Source: Candidatus Uhrbacteria bacterium RIFOXYB12_FULL_58_10 (GTDB lineage: Bacteria > Patescibacteriota > Patescibacteriia > UBA9934 > GWF2-40-263). Taken from it: 39,361 nt of DNA. The stretch's first letter is position 1. Each line of letters starts with the position of its first letter. Location: the NCBI GenBank assembly GCA_943359455.1, contig CALRHL010000010.1, positions 1 to 39,361 of the forward strand, given 5' to 3'. Below are positions 7,703 to 15,717 of the stretch, piece by piece. The notes below the pieces were generated by a model. It saw only the letters and a program-made list of their open reading frames with translations. It was not told where the DNA came from and searched no databases. Position numbers and translations under genes: made by a program.

Positions 7703-9580
7703 CTAGAACTGGAGACCGCCAGTGCCCGACTCGTACCAGTCGGCGTAGAGCAGGTAGTCGCTTCCGCGGGTGTTGTAACACATCCCCTGCGGATCGAGTG
7801 CGGACGTGGTACAGAACGCGAGGTTCTGCCACCAGTACGTCTCGCTGGCCTGGGTCAGGGTGAGCAACGTCGAGCAGTCCGACTTTCCGTCGAATGACAG
7901 GACGTAGTACCCTTCGCTGTTGACGCTGACCGTCGTTCCAGCAAACCCACACGACCCTGCCGTCTCGTATACGTCGGCGTCCTCGTACTCGCGTGAGGTC
8001 GAGAGCCAGATGTTTCCACCGTCGCCATCGTCACCTCCGCCCGCCATCAGGATGGTTTCGAATTCTCCATCCTCGTCCACATCGGCGTAGCACGCGACTG
8101 CTCCGTCTTCGCACACCGCTTCGTCCTGCAGGGACTCGAGACTTGCGTCCGAGCCATCGCAGTCCTGGTCGATGCCGTCACCCGCGACGTCCGTCTCACC
8201 CGGGTTGATGTCCGGATCGGAATCGTCGCAGTCGGTGCTCTCGCCGTAACCATCGCTGTCGGCGTCGGTTTCTGGTGAAACCTCGTCCGCTCCGTCGCAG
8301 TCCTCGTCCACGCCGTTGTCCGCGATTTCGCTCGCGCCGGGGTAAATCGACGCATCGCTGTCGTCGCAGTCGTCCGCGTTGTCGACGAAATTGTCGTGCC
8401 ACTCATCTTCGGAACGACCACAGGAGGTGGTGTTGTACCATGGCGAAATGTCGTCATCTCCGTAACCATCCTCGTCCGCGTCGGTCCAGTAGTAGTAGAC
8501 CGTCTCGTCCTCCGCAGGACCGTCGAGATCGCTACAGTCCTGGTCGATTCCATCGTCACAAGGATCCTCAGCGCTCGGGTTGACCGAGGCATCGCTGTCG
8601 TCGCAATCCTCGGACTCACCGAAACCATCGCTGTCCGCGTCGGTTTCTGGGGTGACCGAATCGGCACCCGAGCAGTCCTGATCGATACCATCATCGGCGA
8701 TTTCGATCGCCGACGGACTGATGCTCGCATCCGAGTCATCGCAGTCATCGCCGCCAGTTGCGCTCGAGCACCAGCCGTCGGAGTCGGCGTCGGTACAGCT
8801 TTCGCTGACCTCACCGGTATCCTCGACCGAACCCGTATCCACGACTTCGCCGGTGTCCGAATCGGAACCGCCAGTATCGACACCACCCGTGTCCACGACG
8901 GACCCGGTGTCTTCCGACCCGGTGTCCGCGGAACCCGTATCCACATCGGATCCGGTATCCTCGACGACTTCGGTCACTTCGACCACGCCGTCACAGTTTT
9001 CGTCCACGGAGTTGTCGAGCACTTCGCTCGCACCCGGACTGACCGCCGACGCGAAGTCATTGCAATCATCGCCGCCAGTGGCTTCGGAACAGTACCCGTC
9101 CGAATCCGCATCGGTACAGCTCGCGCTGCCCGTATCCACGTCGGAATCCGAGTCACTGTCCGCATCCGAATCGCTGTCGGAGTCGGCATCGGTGTCCGTG
9201 TCGGTATCCGTGTCCGAATCCGAGTCGGTGTCCGTGTCCGTGTCCGAATCCGTGTCGGTGTCCGTATCGGTGTCCGTATCGGTGTCGGAATCCGAGTCGG
9301 TGTCCGCATCGGACTCGCCGCCCGTATCCGTATCCGAACCGCTGTCGCTGTCGACGGCGGTGTCGCTGTCCGAACCCGAATCGGTGTCTGCACCAGTATC
9401 CGTGTCCGAATCGCTATCGGAATCGATGGCGGTATCCGAATCGCTCGCCGTATCCGTTTCCGAGTCCGAACCCGTGTCGTCGATCTGATCGACGCCGGTG
9501 TCGACCGCTTCGGGGACGGGGAAACTCGGGTTGCACGCAACCAAACCAATGAGACCAAGACCAGGGAAAATCGAACGCAT
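7703..9580 (-). CDS. SD-repeat plus MopE-type metal-binding lipoprotein
   Basis: ORF track starts at 9703, but SD AAAGGAG precedes ATG 9580-9578; [19 protein letters not shown] lipobox; long (S/T)D dipeptide tract, then [25 protein letters not shown] repeats. Confidence 0.85.
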   Translation of the reverse strand: MRSIFPGLGLIGLVACNPSFPVPEAVDTGVDQIDDTGSDSETDTASDSDTAIDSDSDSDTDTGADTDSGSDSDTAVDSDSGSDTDTGGESDADTDSDSDTDTDTDTDTDTDSDTDTDTDSDSDTDTDTDTDADSDSDSDADSDSDSDVDTGSASCTDADSDGYCSEATGGDDCNDFASAVSPGASEVLDNSVDENCDGVVEVTEVVEDTGSDVDTGSADTGSEDTGSVVDTGGVDTGGSDSDTGEVVDTGSVEDTGEVSESCTDADSDGWCSSATGGDDCDDSDASISPSAIEIADDGIDQDCSGADSVTPETDADSDGFGESEDCDDSDASVNPSAEDPCDDGIDQDCSDLDGPAEDETVYYYWTDADEDGYGDDDISPWYNTTSCGRSEDEWHDNFVDNADDCDDSDASIYPGASEIADNGVDEDCDGADEVSPETDADSDGYGESTDCDDSDPDINPGETDVAGDGIDQDCDGSDASLESLQDEAVCEDGAVACYADVDEDGEFETILMAGGGDDGDGGNIWLSTSREYEDADVYETAGSCGFAGTTVSVNSEGYYVLSFDGKSDCSTLLTLTQASETYWWQNLAFCTTSALDPQGMCYNTRGSDYLLYADWYESGTGGLQF

Positions 9581-9771
9581 GATGCGCTCCTTTGGTGGGA
9601 TTACCACCATTGTGGCTCTGTAGCCGTTGTTGAGAAAAAGACCGCGGAATGCGGCCGGAAACTGGCGAGAATGGTTGTCATTCCAATCAATTTCCGACCT
9701 CATTACGAAGAAGCCAAGATATCACAAAATGACGGGTTTGTCAAGCCCGCCATGTTAAAATTGCGCTTAGA

Positions 9772-12429
9772 TTAGCCATCAAACATTCCTCGCACATCCT
9801 CCCACGTAAGCCCTTTTAGCCCGTCTGTATTCTCTGACACAACTGCGTCAAACACGGCCTTTTTCTTTTCCTGCAAAGCAAGCACTTTTTCCTCAACCGT
9901 CCCCTTTGTGACAAGCTTGTGAACATTCACAGACTTGGTTTGCCCAATCCGATGTGCACGATCCATTGCTTGACGTTCCACCATCGGATTCCACCATGGA
10001 TCGTACATGACGACCGTGTCAGCTTCCGTCAATGTCAACCCTGTTCCAGCGGCGCGCAGTGAAAGCAAAAATACCGGCGTATTTTTGTCTTCACGAAATT
10101 GCTGCACTGCCGCCGCGCGGTCTCGCGTCTTCCCTTCAATTGTCACATGTCCAATTTTCATCTTATCGAGTCCTTCACGCAAAATATCGAGCATGGATGT
10201 AAACTGACTAAACAACAAAATCTTGTGTCCACCGTCCACCGCTTCTCGCACGAGTTCAAGCGCGTACGCCATTTTTCCACTGAGATCTTCCCCACGTCCA
10301 ATTTTTTTATCAACGAGCACGGGATGATCACAAACCTGACGCAACTTTGTGAGCGCGGCCAATATTTCAATACGCGATCGATTGAATCCTTTTTTCTCTA
10401 CTGCATCAAACACATCTCTACGTGTCGACGCGAGAACATCCGCATACAAAGATACTTGCGTCGGCGTCATCTCGCACCAATCATTTTGTTCGACACGCGG
10501 AGGAAGTTCTGGCGCAACTGTTTCTTTTGTACGACGCAACAAAAACGGTTGCACGCGGCGTTTTAATCTCGCGAGCGCGTCGTTGTCATTAAACTCTCGA
10601 ATCGGACGTTCAAACTCTTCTCGAAATTCTCGATGATCAAGAAGCAATCCCGGCATCAAAAAATCAAACAACGACCAAAGTTCGTGCACGCCATTTTCAA
10701 GCGGAGTTCCGGTGAGGGCGAGACGATGTTTTGCGTTGAGTGTTTTGACGGCGACGGCGGTTGTTGTTTTAGAATTTTTGACATACTGCGCTTCGTCGAG
10801 AATAGCGTAGTACAGTTGAATTTCACGATAGAGTTTTACGTCGCGTTGAAAGAGTGAGTAGGAAGTGATGAGAAGATCAGGACATTGACCTTTCGACTCG
10901 CTCTGCTCGCTCAGGGAATATAATATGGAAGCGCGTTCTTTTTGTGAACCTTCAATTGCGAGGACTTTCATATCTGGAGCGAAACGTTTTGCTTCGGCGA
11001 CCCAGGTTGAAATCAATGTTTTCGGACAAATGACAAGAGATGGACCGGAACCTTTCGGGCGTTCGGTGGATAAAATTGTGAGCGCTTGGAGTGTTTTACC
11101 AAGACCCATGTCGTCGGCGAGAACACCGCCAAAGCCGTAACGACGCAAAAACAATGCCCATGCAACACCGTCAGCTTGGTATGGACGAAGCACTTTTTTA
11201 AAGGAAGATGGAATCTTTGGCGCAGTGATGAGCTTCCCTGCTTTCGCATCGCGCAAAAACGCGGACACGGCCGACTCGGTTTGCTCAATGCGTGCCCCTT
11301 CGGTTTCTTCTGCGAGTGTTGCGAGTTCAAATGCACGGATGAGCGAAACAGCGTTTTTCTTTCCAATCTGTTTTTGATCGACTCCACGAACCGTTTTTAC
11401 ATATCGCTTTAGCGCATCAACATTTTCAATTTCCAAAAACGATCCTTCTTCATCACGCAATCCACCACCATATCCATACGCCAACTGTTCAATCTCATCA
11501 GGTGTCAGTGCTCGACCTTCCGCTTTCCAATTCACAGAAAATTCAAACCAATTTTCCTTCGCTTCCCCACCAAAATTCCAATCACTCGTTGCACGCACTT
11601 TTTTTGGACGAGAAATCGCATCAAATTCTTTTGTCACTCGAATCGTGTATTTCTCATCGAGCGCAAGCAGTCCTTCTAAAATAAACCGCCGCGCACCCAA
11701 CCCTTCCAACAGATAAATTCCGGCATCCCGTGTCGGACGAAAGCCATACATTTGTAGCGCATATCCTGCCGCACGTTCTTGAATCATGTCTCGATCAGAA
11801 ACATGAATATCATCCGTTTCGTTTATTTGATCGAATCCACAAATAGGCATCAAGACCGGGCCGTAGTACGCAATTGCTTCAACACGAATCATGTCGTGCG
11901 GTTTATCATAGTGAAACGATAACGAGATGTCATCGAGTTCATGATAGATCGGATCCGGACGACGAGGTGGAAGTTCCGCTGGGCCGCGATGAACCATGAG
12001 ACTATCAAGACGAGTCGCCACGTCACGCAATTCTTTATCCGATAATTTCTTTCCATGCTCGTCTGCGTATTTACGAAGCACCTCAAGCAAACGCGGGTCA
12101 TCGATCGCTTTAGAAACGGACTTTTCAGCTGCAACAACAGATCGACGAGCGCCGACAATTCCAAGCGCAACCACATGTTTGCAAGCACCTTCCTGCGAGT
12201 ACGGACAATCGCAATTGTAGTTGATGACCTCTGAACCATCTGCCGCAACCGTAATAGATGTGTCATAACGTACCGATCCATACACCTTCCCTTCAACCAA
12301 AATATCACCTCGCATATCACGGGTGACGGACACATTTTCAACCGCACCATCGGCAACGTACTGCTTACCACGGCGATAGGACTCCGCTGTTGCGATCGCA
12401 CGAATAATTTGATCAGAAAAAAGTGGCAT
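9772..12429 (-). CDS. SNF2/SWI2-family DEAD-box helicase with N-terminal SWIM zinc finger
   Basis: Likely start MPLFSDQIIRAIATAESYRRG at 12429. SWIM: CDCPYSQEGACKHVVAL; helicase: LADDMGLGKTLQAL, LDEAQYVKN, LTGTPLEN, DPWWNPMVERQAMDRAHRIGQ. Confidence 0.95.
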   Translation of the reverse strand: MPLFSDQIIRAIATAESYRRGKQYVADGAVENVSVTRDMRGDILVEGKVYGSVRYDTSITVAADGSEVINYNCDCPYSQEGACKHVVALGIVGARRSVVAAEKSVSKAIDDPRLLEVLRKYADEHGKKLSDKELRDVATRLDSLMVHRGPAELPPRRPDPIYHELDDISLSFHYDKPHDMIRVEAIAYYGPVLMPICGFDQINETDDIHVSDRDMIQERAAGYALQMYGFRPTRDAGIYLLEGLGARRFILEGLLALDEKYTIRVTKEFDAISRPKKVRATSDWNFGGEAKENWFEFSVNWKAEGRALTPDEIEQLAYGYGGGLRDEEGSFLEIENVDALKRYVKTVRGVDQKQIGKKNAVSLIRAFELATLAEETEGARIEQTESAVSAFLRDAKAGKLITAPKIPSSFKKVLRPYQADGVAWALFLRRYGFGGVLADDMGLGKTLQALTILSTERPKGSGPSLVICPKTLISTWVAEAKRFAPDMKVLAIEGSQKERASILYSLSEQSESKGQCPDLLITSYSLFQRDVKLYREIQLYYAILDEAQYVKNSKTTTAVAVKTLNAKHRLALTGTPLENGVHELWSLFDFLMPGLLLDHREFREEFERPIREFNDNDALARLKRRVQPFLLRRTKETVAPELPPRVEQNDWCEMTPTQVSLYADVLASTRRDVFDAVEKKGFNRSRIEILAALTKLRQVCDHPVLVDKKIGRGEDLSGKMAYALELVREAVDGGHKILLFSQFTSMLDILREGLDKMKIGHVTIEGKTRDRAAAVQQFREDKNTPVFLLSLRAAGTGLTLTEADTVVMYDPWWNPMVERQAMDRAHRIGQTKSVNVHKLVTKGTVEEKVLALQEKKKAVFDAVVSENTDGLKGLTWEDVRGMFDG

Positions 12430-12470
12430 AACTGGGGGATGATAGCAGAAAGAACACAAAACGACAAATA

Positions 12471-12507
12471 AAAAAGAGCTCCTCGAGACCGGGTGGCCGC
12501 GAGGAGC
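12471..12507 (-). terminator. Rho-independent terminator of the 12654-13424 gene
   Basis: GCTCCTCG / CGAGGAGC stem followed by TCTTTTTT on the minus strand. Confidence 0.75.
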
Positions 12508-12653
12508 GCTAGGAAGCGGTTCCTCGGGTCCCAGATCTGGGGAGCCAAGTGGACTGGGCGCATTGGGGAACGCGGCCAGCAGGATTCGGTTTTTTCGATC
12601 GTCCTCCGCTTTTCCTAGCACCTCCCCAGACGCTGGGAAAGTGTTGTTTTGTG

Positions 12654-13424
12654 CTACGAACCGTCACCCGAAGGGGCCAGGCCCGTCATGTCCTTCGTGA
12701 ACGCCACGAGGAAGTTCTCGTAGTCGAGGTCGCCATCACCATCCTCGTCCACCCAGCCTTGCGACTGGCAGTACGCGGCGGCCGTGGCCGAATCCGTATC
12801 GTTGCAGAACACGTCGTTGTTCCACCAGTCACCCGTATTCGCATACGAAGTCGTGGCAGACCCGTCACTCTGCAGTGACGAGACGAGGGTGAGGATGTAC
12901 TCATCGAGCGCCCAATCGGCCGTCTCGATGCAGAACTCGCTGCTCGCTGGCGTGATTTCGAGATCGGACTGGATGGTCCAGTCGAGCGCTCCACCGTATC
13001 CGACCACGTAGGCCGAAGCCGAGTTGTACGGAGACTCGAAGCCACTCGAAGAGAGACACACCTGTGATCCGGAAATCGAGATGTATCCTTCCCACGCATC
13101 GACGACAGGCTCTTCACCTGTGTCTTCGACCCCGGTGTCCTCGGCCGTGTCGCCGGAACCCGTATCCTCGACCGCGGTGTCACCACCACTGTCGCCCGTC
13201 TCAGAACCGCTGTCGGTGTCTGAGTCGGAATCGGTGTCGGAATCGGTGTCCACATCGGTATCGGAATCACTGTCCGAGTCCGTGTCGGAATCGGTGTCGG
13301 AATCCGTATCAGCGTCCGCAGACGTGTCGCCCGTGTCGGTGACCGACCCGGTATCACAGTTGCAAGGCTCGTCTTCGACGACGGGCCAGCTCGGCCCACA
13401 GGCAAGAATGGTGAAAAGAATCAT
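12654..13424 (-). CDS. SD-repeat lipoprotein with Cys/Trp C-terminal domain
   Basis: SD AGGAGA before ATG 13424-13422; MILFTILACGPSW lipobox; (T/S)D repeats; C-terminal WWNNDVFCNDTDSATAAAYCQSQGWVDEDGDGDLDYENF. Confidence 0.75.
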   Translation of the reverse strand: MILFTILACGPSWPVVEDEPCNCDTGSVTDTGDTSADADTDSDTDSDTDSDSDSDTDVDTDSDTDSDSDTDSGSETGDSGGDTAVEDTGSGDTAEDTGVEDTGEEPVVDAWEGYISISGSQVCLSSSGFESPYNSASAYVVGYGGALDWTIQSDLEITPASSEFCIETADWALDEYILTLVSSLQSDGSATTSYANTGDWWNNDVFCNDTDSATAAAYCQSQGWVDEDGDGDLDYENFLVAFTKDMTGLAPSGDGS

Positions 13425-13530
13425 GATCTGTCTCCTGAAAAAGTCCAACCCTACTCCCGACGCACCATGCGCTAGTTTTGGGAAGATAGGACTGTAGCAA
13501 AGGTACACCGAAATGTCAAGGGTGGTTACG

Positions 13531-13572
13531 AAAAAAAGTGACCTCATCTATGCTTTCGCACTGATGAGGTCA
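13531..13572 (-). terminator. Rho-independent terminator of the 13589 gene
   Basis: TGACCTCATC / GATGAGGTCA stem followed by a T-run on the minus strand. Confidence 0.85.
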
Positions 13573-13588
13573 GAGAGACCACTCGGGT

Positions 13589-15058
13589 CTAGTTGACGAT
13601 CGGGCAGATGCCAGTTTCGAGGCCGACAGAGAGTCCGACGTACGCACCGGAGTCGCGGAAGTCGTTGAAGCCGTAGCCTTCAACTCCGACCAAGCCACGA
13701 GACGTCACCTTGTGGCAGACACGATCGTTCTTGCTCGGCAACCGCAGCGAACCGCGGAGCTCTGCGCCAAAGACCGTTCCGGTCGCGTCAGGGGCAACCG
13801 GGTCACCCACTGCGTTGATGAGCACAAGAGGTCCACCACCGATGTTGATCCTGGTACCATTCACTTCCTTCTCGAACACCACGGCTGCTCGTGCCGACGT
13901 CACAGGCTTCGCACCTGCCGACGTACCGGTCGAACCAAGCCCTGCACCGAGATCGATCAGGATGCTGTTCCCGCCCGAGAGCTGGAAGCCCTGAACGACG
14001 GTGATGCCCAGATTGGACGCGACACCCTCACGGATGACCGGTCCATCTTCGCTCGCGAGCAACTGACGCTGCCCGACCACACCGACTTCAGCGCCGACGA
14101 GGAAGACGAGACCGTTCTCCTCACTCTCCCGTTGACGACGCGCGATGGCGTCAACACGACGATCGAGCTCGTCCGTGATCTTCTTCTGCTCGACCTTGTA
14201 GTCGGCAATCTCCTGCTTGATCGCCGCACGATCTGCCGCGTTCGCCGTCGCCAACCGCTGTTCGGCGCTGGCGATCGACCCGTAGAGACCCGTTGCCGGT
14301 TCGTCCACGCAGACGTCGAGAACGACGGAGCTCGTTTCCTCACCTGGCTCCTGGCCTTCGATCACCGGCTTCTCGACCGGCGGGCACTTCTTGCCCGGAC
14401 TGCCGATCTCTGCCTGCAGTGCCGCAACCGACTGCTCGGCCTGCGCCTTCGTGGCCTTGTCAGCCGCGATGCGACGTCGCTCTTCGACCACGATCGGCCG
14501 GAGCTGAACACCTGCGACACTGTCGAACTTGGCACCCGCAGGCAAGTTGACGCAGGTGTGAACACCCTTGTCGACCGCCCATGCGAAGGTCAGTCCGTAG
14601 GTCGCTTCGTTCTTGTCTTGAAGACAAAGAGTGACAATCGCCTCAAGCTTCGTCCAACCCGGGCTGTCTTCACCGCCCGCGGCCTCGACCATTTCCGCCC
14701 ACTCGGAATCATCGTCCGACCCATCCTGATCCGTATCGAGCCCGTCGCCGATGGCGATCGGAGCGCCAGGGTAGGCGAACCGAGCGAACACGTTGACAGA
14801 CGGATCATCGACCACGTCCCGCAACGTCTCATCCGCCGCATTCGAGGGGAACTTGTCCCCATCGAGATCGATACAATCGGCCGTGACCGGCGTTGCCGCA
14901 GTCACGTCCTCGACGCACGCGATCGGCTCAGGCTGGGCCTTGGGAGCCGCCTCGACCGATGCACTCCACAGCGCAATCATCGAAAGGCCGAAAATGGCCA
15001 TCACTCGGTTCATCTTGTTCTCCTTGGAAACGGGGATCGAAATTGCGATTGCTCGCAT
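13589..15058 (-). CDS. Secreted protein: DxDxDG motif, coiled coil, C-terminal beta-rich region; family unknown
   Basis: Signal peptide MNRVMAIFGLSMIALWSASVEAAPKA. SDs precede both ATG 15058 and ATG 15013. Central EERRRIAADKATKAQAEQ... coiled coil; Gly-rich alternating C-terminal strands. Confidence 0.7.
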   Translation of the reverse strand: MRAIAISIPVSKENKMNRVMAIFGLSMIALWSASVEAAPKAQPEPIACVEDVTAATPVTADCIDLDGDKFPSNAADETLRDVVDDPSVNVFARFAYPGAPIAIGDGLDTDQDGSDDDSEWAEMVEAAGGEDSPGWTKLEAIVTLCLQDKNEATYGLTFAWAVDKGVHTCVNLPAGAKFDSVAGVQLRPIVVEERRRIAADKATKAQAEQSVAALQAEIGSPGKKCPPVEKPVIEGQEPGEETSSVVLDVCVDEPATGLYGSIASAEQRLATANAADRAAIKQEIADYKVEQKKITDELDRRVDAIARRQRESEENGLVFLVGAEVGVVGQRQLLASEDGPVIREGVASNLGITVVQGFQLSGGNSILIDLGAGLGSTGTSAGAKPVTSARAAVVFEKEVNGTRINIGGGPLVLINAVGDPVAPDATGTVFGAELRGSLRLPSKNDRVCHKVTSRGLVGVEGYGFNDFRDSGAYVGLSVGLETGICPIVN

Positions 15059-15075
15059 GGTGAACTCCTTGTTTT

Positions 15076-15145
15076 CCGGCTACGCCGGGGTGGTAAAACG
15101 TGCGGGACCTGTTTCCCGCGCGTCTCGTCACCCCGTTGCCGGGGT
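15076..15145 (-). promoter_or_regulatory. Structured 5' leader with three consecutive hairpins
   Basis: CCGGC/GCCGG (15076-15088), GCGGGA/TCCCGC (15102-15119), ACCCCG-GCAA-CGGGGT (15130-15145), all upstream of the 13589-15058 gene. Confidence 0.5.
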
Positions 15146-15183
15146 TGAGATTATTTGAACCTTGATTGGAAAGAACTTTCCGA

Positions 15184-15327
15184 CCATGGACAGGAGATAG
15201 GATACGAAACTACGAAAAGGCTACGGAACTACGTAAGCTACGAAATGCTACAATGTTTTGTAGATTTAAGTAGTTTTTGTATTTTAGTAGTCTTTTTGTA
15301 GTTTCGTATCGTTTTTCCTACCCATGG
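15184..15327. other. Very long imperfect hairpin built of CTACG/GTAG units
   Basis: 51-nt arms 15201-15251 and 15260-15310 around an 8-nt loop; flanking CCATGG and AGGA/TCCT extend it. Confidence 0.85.
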
Positions 15328-15331
15328 TCTC

Positions 15332-15394
15332 GGGTGGTTCGATATCACGTCCTGGCACAAGGAGGAGATGTGCCGGGCAGACATCGAACCGCCT
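15332..15394. other. Second long imperfect hairpin with SD-like apical sequence
   Basis: GGTGGTTCGATATC...GACATCGAACCGCC outer stem and CCTGGCACA/TGTGCCGGG inner stem; apex AAGGAGGAG. Confidence 0.7.
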
Positions 15395-15611
15395 GAAATC
15401 ACGAGTATTGCGAATGTTTTTAAGGTCAGACAGTAACATATCAGACCTAAACTGTCAAGAGCTGCTAGATGACCCCAGAGCACGACTATCTTACCCAGTT
15501 AACCAGAATTCGTTGCTTTTCAGGCAATAACCACCCACCAACTCCTTGTCGGCCAGCAGGCAGATCCGCCCCACTGGCGGAAAAAGGAGAGGAGTCAAGG
15601 CTTGAAACAAA

Positions 15612-15695
15612 AAAACCCTCTCAGAGAGCCAGGCCTTGCGGTCGCGACAAGGAGGAGTCATCACGACGCTGGTCCCGACCCTCAGAGAGGGTTTT
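15612..15695 (-). terminator. Long stem with branched interior, possible terminator
   Basis: AAAACCCTCTCAGAG / CTCAGAGAGGGTTTT stem (14/15); inner CCTTG...CAAGG; T-run on the minus strand. Confidence 0.55.
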
Positions 15696-15717
15696 GAGCG
15701 CAGGTTACTAGAATACG

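Noticed and set aside
9580-9703. N-terminal extension of the 7703 ORF to 9703
   Set aside because: The internal ATG at 9580 has a strong SD and starts a lipoprotein signal; the upstream 41 codons lack one.
8396-9775. 459-aa plus-strand ORF of (R/G/V/I) dipeptides
   Set aside because: Antisense of the SD repeat; no SD or family signature.
2742-15058. Prophage or transposon carrying the MopE genes
   Set aside because: No integrase, transposase, phage structural gene or target duplication seen; SNF2 and PaaX/Cas2-like genes alone do not support it.
15076-15145. Named riboswitch class for the three-hairpin leader
   Set aside because: No match to a class consensus I could verify by eye; reported only as an unnamed structured leader.
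13712-15148. 478-aa plus-strand ORF
   Set aside because: Antisense of a gene with signal peptide, SD and terminator; product is low-complexity Arg/Asp-rich.
15238-15483. 81-aa minus-strand ORF in the structured region
   Set aside because: Runs through the hairpins, has no SD and a low-complexity C-terminus (RNYKKTTKIQKLLKSTK) derived from the repeat.
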